Origin: Bacteroidota bacterium
GTDB lineage: Bacteria; Bacteroidota; Bacteroidia; UKL13-3
Direction: 5' to 3'
Assembly (NCBI GenBank): GCA_018883485.1
Contig: VEQB01000136.1
Span: 1 to 6,383, forward strand
DNA length: 6,383 nt
A model generated the notes under the pieces. The model was given only the letters and a program-made list of their open reading frames with translations, was not told the DNA's origin and did not search any database. This document shows positions 1-6,056 of the stretch, one piece after another. The translations under genes and the position numbers were made by a program. Positions within the stretch are counted from its first letter, which is position 1. Every line of letters starts with the position of its first letter.

Positions 1-413
1 CTATTGGTATCAAAAATAGTATCGTTGTAATTACTTACTACTACCTTATCGGTATCTATGTCATCATAATTTCCATTGCTATTGGCATCAAAAAGGGCAA
101 TTTTGAAAGAATCATTTCCCCAAATATTTCGCATGGCCAAAAAGTAGAGGCTACCCGAAAAAATAAAGATACCTAAAATAAATAAACCTAGAGCCAATCC
201 TAATTTTTTCTCATCAAAATGCCTATGTGTTACGCCTAAAATAATAACAGCTAAGGCATGAACCATGTGGTAACGAATTCCAATATCCCATGTATTAAGT
301 TCGGCTTCGCCAATATACTCCTTTAAAACATGGGAACCAAATGCGCCAAAAACTACTGCAAATACCATTAATAGAAATCCAATTCGTACATATGCTCTAT
401 GTGTATGTTTCAT
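1..413 (-). CDS. DUF423 (YgdD-like) small membrane protein, 3' end cut off by the window
   Basis: The first 137 residues are present; the C-terminus lies outside the window. The family is a small inner-membrane protein of unknown function, usually about 120-130 residues with four membrane helices. Visible helices are about residues 8-30, containing the hallmark FGAFGSHVL (22-30), then about 47-63 with the YHMVHALA segment, and about 71-95 with FSGSLYFLA (85-93). These match the conserved GAFGAH and FSGSLY signatures of DUF423. After the third helix, instead of the usual short turn into the fourth, the protein enters a hydrophilic acidic stretch of at least 40 residues with a calcium-loop-like motif. 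The basic N-terminus and the basic loop at 62-70 suggest both are cytoplasmic, which would put the insertion in the periplasm. The ATG at 411-413 gives the normal family N-terminus. It is transcribed divergently from the gene at 487. Family assignment is firm; function is unknown. Confidence 0.85.
   Translation of the reverse strand, partial: MKHTHRAYVRIGFLLMVFAVVFGAFGSHVLKEYIGEAELNTWDIGIRYHMVHALAVIILGVTHRHFDEKKLGLALGLFILGIFIFSGSLYFLAMRNIWGNDSFKIALFDANSNGNYDDIDTDKVVVSNYNDTIFDTN
54..89 (-). other. EF-hand/dockerin-like calcium-binding loop inserted in the DUF423 protein
   Basis: This segment encodes residues 109-120, DANSNGNYDDID. It fits the 12-residue EF-hand/dockerin loop: acidic or Asn ligands at positions 1, 3 and 5 (D109, N111, N113), Gly at 6 (G114), a hydrophobic residue at 8 (Y116), D117 at 9 and D120 at 12. 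Asp at position 12 is the dockerin-like form. Calcium binding is inferred from the motif alone. No second loop is visible before the window ends. Confidence 0.55.
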
Positions 414-463
414 AAGAATTAGCAATAAATTGTGAACAAGTTATATCAAGGAAATGTAGTTAC

Positions 464-495
464 CAAATTAATTTCGTGAAGAATTCATGAACAAA
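464..495 (-). promoter_or_regulatory. Candidate Bacteroidota-type promoter for the leftward DUF423 gene
   Basis: On the minus strand, TTTG (plus 492-495) is followed after 20 bases by TTAATTTG (plus 464-471). This resembles the Bacteroidota primary sigma-factor consensus of TTTG, about 19 bases, then TAnnTTTG, with one mismatch at the second base of the -7 box. Transcription would start near 457, leaving a leader of roughly 45 bases before the ATG at 413. The -33 box would lie inside the first codons of the divergent gene. This is a consensus match only. Confidence 0.4.
469..476 (+). promoter_or_regulatory. Weak candidate -7 box for the rightward three-gene cluster
   Basis: TAATTTCG matches the Bacteroidota -7 consensus TAnnTTTG with one mismatch. 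I see no TTTG or TTG at the expected distance upstream. If used, transcription would start only a few bases before the ATG at 487, giving an almost leaderless message. It overlaps the -7 box proposed for the opposite strand. Confidence 0.25.
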
Positions 496-2994
496 CAATT
501 ACTGAGTATATTAAGTGTAGTAATATCTATTCTTTTGGCATTAGTTGCTTGGCTATATTTTAATAGAATTGATGAAAAACGCATTAATCCGGCGCAAGTG
601 CTGCCCGATAATATGGTTTTGGCTTTAGAGTTAAATCAAAGTCACCAAAAGTTATTAAACCTAGATGACCCCACCTTTATGCATCGCTTGCTACAAAATG
701 ATGCCTTGAAAGAAGGCTATCAAGAACTTTTATTTATAGATAGTTTACTTCAAGAGAACAGTATTATTGGCAATTGGTTCAACAAGGGAAAGGCAGTTTA
801 TTCTTTACATACTTTTGAAAATGGTACTGTGGGTTTTCTGCTTGGTGTTCAAACATTAGAGGAGGTTGATAGCGAAAATGCATTGGACTTTTTTCAGAAG
901 CACTTTCCAGGTAGGTTCAAAATGAGTAAAAGAAAATTGATGAGCGAAACGCTTTTTGATTTTACGGACTTTAAAACTAACCAAACTTTTACGGTTGCAT
1001 TTAAAAACAAATTAATGTTCTTTTCTCCAGACGGCTCATTGGTTGAGTTAGCAATTTTAAAATTAAATAAGCTAATTTATGATAAGCCTCAAGAAGACCA
1101 ACTAGGATTTGTGAAGAGTAATTTAGAAGGAATGTATTTTCATATTAATTATGAAAATCTTAGAGGATTCCTCAAGTATCAGGTTAATGCAGAGCTTGGT
1201 TTAGAAATGAATTTGCTGGCAAAGTTTGCAGAGCGCTCGGTTTATGAGGTAAAATTAGATGATGAAGATATGATGCTGAAAGGAGCAGCATTAACCCATG
1301 CTACGCAATTTCAATTCTTAGATTTAATGAATGCGCAGGCGCCCATCCCAAACACATTGGTTGATGATTTGCCAATTGGACTCAATTTTGCTATTACCTT
1401 AGGGTTTAATGGATATGCAAATTGGCATAAAAACGTAAACGAATATTTATTAAGTAGCAAAAACTATAATACATACAAAACTTATGTAGATAGTATTGAG
1501 AACGCATTACAAATCAAGTTTTCGGAAAAATTAGCTGCTAACTTTGGCAACCATGCCGCTCTATTATCCTTTGATGAACCTGGTTTATGGAAAGATAGTT
1601 CTTATGTAGTAGCCATTGAACTGAATGATGTAAATGCGGTGAGTTCACTTTTAAGAGAAATGGATGTTGCGCATAAAAAAAGGGACGCACAAGATAGTAC
1701 AAAGCAGCCACTAGACAGTTTGTTTTACATCAAACATTGCCATTTAGGCGATGCCATGAAATTCTATTTTACAGATTTGGTAGAGGGCGTTTTTGCAAAC
1801 AGATATGTAATACATCATAACTATTTATATTTAGCTAACAATGCTAGTATATTAAATGTAATGGAGAGCCGCTGGAAAAATGAACAGTTGCAAAATAAAC
1901 AAGAAAATTTTAACGCATTTCAAGAAAGATTATCTCCACAAAGCAACATTGAAATACTGATTTTTAATGAGCATACGCCTAAATATTTATTGAATTATGT
2001 TACACGCCATTGGTTTAGTAAAATCCATCAAAATATGGGCACCCTTAAACGCGCCCAGTTTACAGGAGTTCAATTTGCAGGAAGTAATGATAAAGTATTT
2101 GCAACCCAAATTTATACGCGTTTCAACTTAAGTAAGGCTCAGCGCGACGAACAAGTTTGGGCAATTCAATTAGACACTGGCTTGGCTATAAAACCTGCTG
2201 TAGTATTTCATAGCCAGTTTGCAACCAATGTTATTTTGGTTCAAGACTATAAACATAAACTCTACTTAATAGATAGAGAAGGAAAAATACTTTGGACCAA
2301 AATCTTGGATAGTAAAATACTTTCAGAAATTACGGAGATAGAATTATACAATAACAGTGAAAAGCAGTTTGTTTTTAATACTAGTCACCAGTTATTTATA
2401 ATTGATTGTAAAGGCAACAATATTTCTGGTTGGCCAGTATGGATACCAACAAGTACTAATTATCCAGTAAGCATTATTGAACCTAATCAAGATAGAAATT
2501 ACCAGTTTTTCTTAACTGGAATGTATTTTAAAGTTAGCGGATTTAATGCGCAAGGCCGGTTAATAAGTGGCTGGAATCCAAGAGAAGTATGGCCTAACTT
2601 AAAAGCTAGCATGAGTTTGATAAAATTTAAAGGAGAACAATTGCTGGCTGCTTTGAATGAAAAAGGCCAAATAAGTTATTTTAAATTAAACGGAACAGCC
2701 TTTACGGAAATACCAGGAGATACTAATAGCACTTGGTTTGAGGCTAAAATAACACAACAAGATACAGGTTCATTTAAAATTATAGCTCGTGATTCTATGG
2801 GTGTATGTTCCTATGTAATAAGCAGTACCAAGCCAAGTAAATTTGAAAAGCTTGAGAACCCAATTATAGAAGAACCCCAAATGAGTGTTAAACCTATTGG
2901 TATCTATAGCTATGGTAATTTATTTAAAGAAGCAGATAACTGGTTAATATTTGCAGATGAAACCCATAAGCTTAATCTGTATCATTTAAAATAA
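487..2994 (+). CDS. Membrane-anchored 835-residue protein with C-terminal beta-propeller-like region, function unknown
   Basis: I do not recognise a named function. An uncleaved signal-anchor helix at residues 5-24 (LLSILSVVISILLALVAWLY), with few basic residues before it, suggests a single-pass inner-membrane protein with a large periplasmic part. Residues about 35-550 form an alpha/beta region that looks like the DUF3352-type proteins common in Bacteroidota, with paired segments such as KAVYSLH (102-108) and FLLGVQTLEEV (117-127); this similarity is from memory. Residues about 557-835 show beta-propeller-like repeats: KLYLIDREGKILW (591-603), QLFIIDCKGNNISGW (635-649), VSGFNAQGRLISGW (683-696) and GQISYFKLNG (727-736), resembling PQQ-like propeller blades. 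Such a domain suggests protein binding or scaffolding rather than catalysis. The ATG at 487 gives a good anchor; no Shine-Dalgarno is visible. The gene ends 3 bp before the flippase gene, in the same reading frame, so co-transcription and translational coupling are likely. Confidence 0.75.
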   Translation: MNKQLLSILSVVISILLALVAWLYFNRIDEKRINPAQVLPDNMVLALELNQSHQKLLNLDDPTFMHRLLQNDALKEGYQELLFIDSLLQENSIIGNWFNKGKAVYSLHTFENGTVGFLLGVQTLEEVDSENALDFFQKHFPGRFKMSKRKLMSETLFDFTDFKTNQTFTVAFKNKLMFFSPDGSLVELAILKLNKLIYDKPQEDQLGFVKSNLEGMYFHINYENLRGFLKYQVNAELGLEMNLLAKFAERSVYEVKLDDEDMMLKGAALTHATQFQFLDLMNAQAPIPNTLVDDLPIGLNFAITLGFNGYANWHKNVNEYLLSSKNYNTYKTYVDSIENALQIKFSEKLAANFGNHAALLSFDEPGLWKDSSYVVAIELNDVNAVSSLLREMDVAHKKRDAQDSTKQPLDSLFYIKHCHLGDAMKFYFTDLVEGVFANRYVIHHNYLYLANNASILNVMESRWKNEQLQNKQENFNAFQERLSPQSNIEILIFNEHTPKYLLNYVTRHWFSKIHQNMGTLKRAQFTGVQFAGSNDKVFATQIYTRFNLSKAQRDEQVWAIQLDTGLAIKPAVVFHSQFATNVILVQDYKHKLYLIDREGKILWTKILDSKILSEITEIELYNNSEKQFVFNTSHQLFIIDCKGNNISGWPVWIPTSTNYPVSIIEPNQDRNYQFFLTGMYFKVSGFNAQGRLISGWNPREVWPNLKASMSLIKFKGEQLLAALNEKGQISYFKLNGTAFTEIPGDTNSTWFEAKITQQDTGSFKIIARDSMGVCSYVISSTKPSKFEKLENPIIEEPQMSVKPIGIYSYGNLFKEADNWLIFADETHKLNLYHLK

Positions 2995-2997
2995 CCA

Positions 2998-3963
2998 GTG
3001 AGAAAGTATTTGGTCTATATTAACTATCTCGCATTTGCATTGCTTGGTTTAGTGCTACTTTGGCTTAGCTTTAAGCAAACCAATTTTTCTGATATAGGTA
3101 AGGTATTACAAGCTGGCAACTATTGGGTAATGTTGCCTGTGAGTGCAGTTTCGGTGATGGTTTATGTGGCAAGGGTAATGCGTTGGAAATTATTGTTTGA
3201 AGGGGTGCAACTAAATGCACCTAAAAACTATTTGTTTGCAAGCCTAGCAACAGGTTATTTGGTAAATTTTGTAATACCTAGACTAGGCGAAATTACCAGA
3301 GCTTTGGTCTTAAAAAGAAGTTTAAACTTCCCTATAAACACAAGTTTGTCTACTATCATTTTAGAAAGGTTGGTAGATGTATTATCACTTGCTATCATAC
3401 TAAGCATTGCATTTGTCTTAGAATTGGGTTCAAGCCAATCTGTACTTTTACAATTTACCAAGGATGTGGTTTGGGTTACACCTGCTAAACTATTAATTAT
3501 ACTAGGGTTTTTAGGCATTGCGACACTTATCTATTTTGAGGTTAGAAAGCGAAAAGATATAGTAAGTAAATGGATAAATGAGCTATTGGAGAACTTGTTT
3601 AGTTTGTTAAAAATAAAGCAAAAGATTCCATTTTTATTTCTCACAATCTTAATTTGGTTTGGCTTTTATTTAATGACCTATCTATGGATTTTTATGTTTG
3701 AAGAGTCGTCTAAATTAGGTGCTTATGACGCATTTTTAGTTATGGTGCTGGGAGTAGTGGCTAGATCTTTGCCTATACAAGCGGGTTCTGCAGGGGCTTA
3801 TCATTTTGTGGTGGGGCAGGCTTTACTTTTTTTAGGAGTAAGTTTAAGCACCGGCAATGCTTTGGCCATTGTGATTCATGGATTTCAAACTATAGTAACA
3901 TTGGTTCTAGGTTTTTCTGCTTACATTTGGCTACTTTATAAAAGTAAAAATGTACCAGCGTAA
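2998..3963 (+). CDS. Flippase-like integral membrane protein (LPG_synthase_TM / UPF0104 family)
   Basis: This 321-residue polytopic protein has about eight hydrophobic segments, roughly at residues 4-24, 41-60, 79-95, 118-140, 163-180, 211-233, 243-262 and 265-313 (the last probably two helices). It matches the lysylphosphatidylglycerol synthase transmembrane domain family without the catalytic aminoacyl domain. Signatures are GYLVNFVIPRLGEITRALVL (86-105), ERLVDVLSL (123-131) and LPIQAGSAGAYHF (258-270), a form I associate with Bacteroidota members. Family members are proposed lipid or lipid-linked substrate translocases; the substrate here is unknown. The start is GTG at 2998. It is forced because TAA (2992-2994) lies two codons upstream in frame and the first in-frame ATG would remove the first helix. 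With only 3 bp after the preceding stop and no Shine-Dalgarno, reinitiation by terminating ribosomes is likely. Its 3' end overlaps the next gene by 14 bp. Confidence 0.85.
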   Translation: MRKYLVYINYLAFALLGLVLLWLSFKQTNFSDIGKVLQAGNYWVMLPVSAVSVMVYVARVMRWKLLFEGVQLNAPKNYLFASLATGYLVNFVIPRLGEITRALVLKRSLNFPINTSLSTIILERLVDVLSLAIILSIAFVLELGSSQSVLLQFTKDVVWVTPAKLLIILGFLGIATLIYFEVRKRKDIVSKWINELLENLFSLLKIKQKIPFLFLTILIWFGFYLMTYLWIFMFEESSKLGAYDAFLVMVLGVVARSLPIQAGSAGAYHFVVGQALLFLGVSLSTGNALAIVIHGFQTIVTLVLGFSAYIWLLYKSKNVPA

Positions 3964-5107
3964 TTTATTCCTTTTTCTTTTTCTCGGCTTGAACCAATTA
4001 AGCGTTGGCGCTCAGAATTTCCCTAAATTAGGTAACGATACCTTACTAGATATTGCCACTTGGAATGTAGAATGGCTTGGCGATGCCAGCAATGGCCCCG
4101 ATGATGAGGATTATCAATTAACCAATGTAAGAGCCTTAATAGATAAAACAGATTTTGATATAGTAGCTTTGCAAGAAGTTAGTAATGTAGGTACTTACAA
4201 TACCTTAAGCAATCAATTAGCGAGTAAATACAATACCTATATTTCAACCTTTTCGGCTACACAAAAAATGGCGCTGTATTGGCGCAAAAGCATGTTTGAA
4301 GTTATTGGTTTTGAAACCAAACATATACTTAGCTCAGAAAATTATGTGTTTGCTTCTAGGCCACCTTTGCAAGTGTGTTTAAAAACAGCTGGAGGAACAA
4401 AAGTTGATACCATATATTTTATTGTATTGCATTTAAAGGCAAACTCAGATATGGAATCTTATAACCGCAGAAAATCTGCTTCCGCATTGCTTAAGACTTA
4501 CGTGGAAACAGATTTAAAAAATAAGAAGTTTGTAATTCTTGGCGATTGGAACGATGATTTAGATGCCTCCACGTATCAATCTTCTGAAACACCGTTTAAA
4601 AATTTCTTAGATGCTAAATATACTTTTGCCAGTAAGGAGTTAACAGATGCTGGTAAATCTAGCTATGCCTTTTCTAACACCATGCTCGATCATATTTTAC
4701 ATGCAAAAACCTTAGATTCCTTTTATAATAAAAACTCAGCAAGGGTATTTGATAATGCAGGCGCTTATGCAGATAATTTTAGCCAAGGTGTTTCAGACCA
4801 TTGGCCTGTGTATGCTTTTTACAATTGGAAAAAACTCACTACTTATACACCGCCAGTTGGTGTTATAACCAACTCCCAGTTTATAGATGTAAAGATTTGG
4901 CCTAATCCATTTAATGAGCAAATAAACATCAGGTTAAACCAACCAAACTTTACTTTTCAACTATTTAACCTTAATGGAGAGCTTGTTTTACAAGAAAATT
5001 CTTTGGTTAATGAGAAAGTAATACAAACGGAAAAACTCGCGTCTGGCGTTTATTTTATTAGGATTGAGCAGGAGGGGCGCAGTGGTTTTTACAAGTTAAT
5101 AAAGTAG
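3950..5107 (+). CDS. Secreted endonuclease/exonuclease/phosphatase family protein with T9SS sorting domain
   Basis: This 385-residue protein has three parts. Residues 1-21 form a signal peptide with a hydrophobic core and a likely cleavage after VGA-21. Residues about 30-293 form an EEP-fold domain with the metal-dependent phosphodiesterase motifs: ATWNVEW (N39), ALQEV (Q75, E76), VLHLKAN (H161), LGDWNDD (D199, N201) and SDHWPV (S282, D283, H284). All expected catalytic positions are present, so it should be active. Residues about 309-385 form a type A T9SS C-terminal sorting domain, with the KIWPNPFNE start, a central LFNLNGELV and the ending ASGVYFIRI...GFYKLIK, implying export across the outer membrane and surface attachment or release. 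The substrate is probably nucleic acid or a phosphodiester, perhaps for phosphate or nucleotide scavenging; the family also includes lipid phosphatases, so this is inference. The ATG at 3950 follows an A-rich stretch typical of Bacteroidota starts and overlaps the flippase gene by 14 bp. It converges on the repressor gene with 9 bp between stops and no visible terminator. Confidence 0.9.
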   Translation: MYQRNLFLFLFLGLNQLSVGAQNFPKLGNDTLLDIATWNVEWLGDASNGPDDEDYQLTNVRALIDKTDFDIVALQEVSNVGTYNTLSNQLASKYNTYISTFSATQKMALYWRKSMFEVIGFETKHILSSENYVFASRPPLQVCLKTAGGTKVDTIYFIVLHLKANSDMESYNRRKSASALLKTYVETDLKNKKFVILGDWNDDLDASTYQSSETPFKNFLDAKYTFASKELTDAGKSSYAFSNTMLDHILHAKTLDSFYNKNSARVFDNAGAYADNFSQGVSDHWPVYAFYNWKKLTTYTPPVGVITNSQFIDVKIWPNPFNEQINIRLNQPNFTFQLFNLNGELVLQENSLVNEKVIQTEKLASGVYFIRIEQEGRSGFYKLIK

Positions 5108-5116
5108 CTAGGAAAT

Positions 5117-5830
5117 TTACTCAAGTGTTTTACTGTGATCCATCACGTACTTCCATATTTCTAACACCTCTTCAATATTTACTTCATAAGGCTTATAAAG
5201 AGGGTTGTTTGAAACCAAGACCAATTTCTTATTTTTAGCAATATCATTGTACACGCGTTTAAAAACAATCCCATCTTCCTTGGTTAACACTACATAGCAA
5301 AGTCCGTCTTTAAGGCTGCTCCAATCTTCTACATACTCGCAAGTAACATAGGTTTTATCTTGAATAGGAAGCATAGAATCTCCACTAATTTGAAAGCTAC
5401 GATACTTCTTTCTATGGTCTAAAAAAGGTAAACTAAAATTTGGCAGTTCCGCAATAAACTGACTATCTGTATAACCAGCTGTATAACCAGCACTGGCTTT
5501 TTCTGAAACCATTTCAATATTATCGCGGTTGTCAGAATTAACTGTGGTGGCAATAATACGCAGGTATTTACCTTTGATATAATCTTCTAAGCCACGTTCT
5601 AACTCGCCCACTTTATACTCTGGTAAACGCGTTAAATCAATCCTTAGCAAGGTATCTAAACTAATTTTAAAATAATCTGAAATACGCATAGCCATTTCAA
5701 TAGGAGGTGAGGCTATATTGTTTTCATAGCTATTGAGCACAGACCTTTTAGAATCTAAGGCAATGGCAATTTCTTCCTGACTCATATTTTTGCGCTTACG
5801 CAAGAACTTGATATTAGATGATAAGTACAT
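5117..5830 (-). CDS. LexA/CI-like repressor: XRE helix-turn-helix plus self-cleaving peptidase S24 domain
   Basis: This 237-residue regulator has an N-terminal XRE/Cro-CI helix-turn-helix at about residues 6-62 (NIKFLRKRKNMSQEEIA, then the recognition region SKRSVLNSYENN), a linker to about 108, and a C-terminal S24 domain from about 109. The S24 signature is complete: a cleavage region AGYTAGY (114-120), catalytic Ser152 in ISGDSMLP, and catalytic Lys191 in GIVFKRV. Ser-Lys spacing is 39 residues, against 37 in E. coli LexA and 43 in lambda CI. Such proteins repress target genes and cleave themselves when stimulated by RecA filaments; that trigger is assumed here. The ATG at 5830 gives the usual short N-terminus. 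The gene is divergent from a Y-family polymerase, the likely target, and the gap contains palindromic candidate operators. A prophage-type repressor is the alternative, but no other phage gene is visible. The cleavage region is encoded by a tandem duplication. Confidence 0.9.
   Translation of the reverse strand: MYLSSNIKFLRKRKNMSQEEIAIALDSKRSVLNSYENNIASPPIEMAMRISDYFKISLDTLLRIDLTRLPEYKVGELERGLEDYIKGKYLRIIATTVNSDNRDNIEMVSEKASAGYTAGYTDSQFIAELPNFSLPFLDHRKKYRSFQISGDSMLPIQDKTYVTCEYVEDWSSLKDGLCYVVLTKEDGIVFKRVYNDIAKNKKLVLVSNNPLYKPYEVNIEEVLEIWKYVMDHSKTLE
5468..5491. repeat. Perfect 12-bp tandem duplication within the S24 cleavage-site region
   Basis: TGTATAACCAGC occurs twice with no gap (5468-5479 and 5480-5491). 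On the minus strand it encodes AGYT-AGYT, residues 114-121 of the repressor, giving Ala-Gly pairs at 114-115 and 118-119. Being a multiple of three it keeps the frame. At the protein level, an AGY followed by another GY is a pattern I recall in other Bacteroidota S24 regulators, so the protein spacing may be old even though the DNA repeat is exact. Confidence 0.95.
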
Positions 5831-5837
5831 AATAGTT

Positions 5838-5868
5838 GCAAGATAATTATTGTGATAATAATTGTCAA
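5838..5868 (-). promoter_or_regulatory. Candidate promoter of the repressor gene
   Basis: On the minus strand, TTG (plus 5866-5868) is followed after 20 bases by TATCTTGC (plus 5838-5845). The spacing is normal for Bacteroidota promoters and the -7 box has two mismatches to TAnnTTTG. Transcription would start about 0-4 bases before the ATG at 5830, so the message would be nearly leaderless. A 25-bp palindrome fills the spacer, as expected for an autoregulated promoter. Confidence 0.35.
5842..5866. promoter_or_regulatory. 25-bp imperfect palindrome, candidate repressor operator
   Basis: The two halves, GATAATTATTGT and ATAATAATTGTC around the central G at 5854, are inverted copies with 10 of 12 base pairs matching. 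Mismatched pairs are 5844/5864 and 5852/5856. Its centre lies 24 bp upstream of the repressor ATG. The size and dyad symmetry suit a dimeric helix-turn-helix protein. The sequence is AT-rich, which raises the chance of accidental symmetry. Confidence 0.5.
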
Positions 5869-5873
5869 TAAAG

Positions 5874-5890
5874 TGTTAATTAAGTTAACA
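5874..5890. promoter_or_regulatory. 17-bp palindromic element, copy 1 (TGTTAA-N5-TTAACA)
   Basis: Perfect 6-bp inverted arms TGTTAA and TTAACA flank the 5-bp centre TTAAG. It lies 44 bp upstream of the repressor ATG, just beyond that gene's candidate -33 box. A related copy lies at 6040-6056. It is a candidate operator for the S24 repressor, by inference from position and symmetry. Confidence 0.5.
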
Positions 5891-6039
5891 ATATTTTATT
5901 AAGTACTTAGTAATCAGATAATAAATTTAAAACAAAAACTACTCGTTACAACGGAGTATAGGTAAGCACTGCGTATTTACAAGAAAGCATTTTTTACTTT
6001 TCTATATCTAATTTTTACCTATATTAACTCACGCAAAAT
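5891..6039. other. Rest of the repressor-polymerase intergenic region
   Basis: No convincing gene is seen here. For the polymerase, the best -7 candidates are TACTTTTC (5995-6002) and TAATTTTT (6009-6016), each one base off TAnnTTTG, but neither has a TTG at the right distance upstream. A weak inverted repeat, TACTC (5940-5944) and GAGTA (5954-5958), lies in the middle. Confidence 0.4.
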
Positions 6040-6056
6040 TGTTAGTTAGATTAACA
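6040..6056. promoter_or_regulatory. 17-bp element, copy 2 (TGTTAG-N5-TTAACA), overlapping the polymerase start codon
   Basis: TGTTAGTTAGATTAACA shares 14 of 17 bases with the element at 5874-5890, including the outer TGTTA and TTAACA blocks at identical spacing. Its last base is the A of the polymerase ATG. A protein bound here would cover the translation start and could block transcription or elongation into the polymerase gene. Operator function is inferred. Confidence 0.5.

Noticed and set aside
3255..3518. Open frame of 87 codons on the minus strand
   Set aside because: It lies wholly inside the well-supported flippase gene, shows no recognisable domain and has no independent start signal. 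It is a shadow frame.
4855..4874. Perfect 7-bp inverted repeat AGTTGGT-N6-ACCAACT in the nuclease gene, at the linker before the sorting domain
   Set aside because: The stem is short and AT-rich, no T-run follows, and it sits inside a continuous coding frame. A chance hairpin is the simplest reading, although its position at a domain boundary was noted.
5940..5958. Inverted repeat TACTC-N9-GAGTA between the repressor and the polymerase
   Set aside because: Only 6 of 9 possible pairs match and the motif is not repeated elsewhere in the gap, so it is weaker than the other palindromes.
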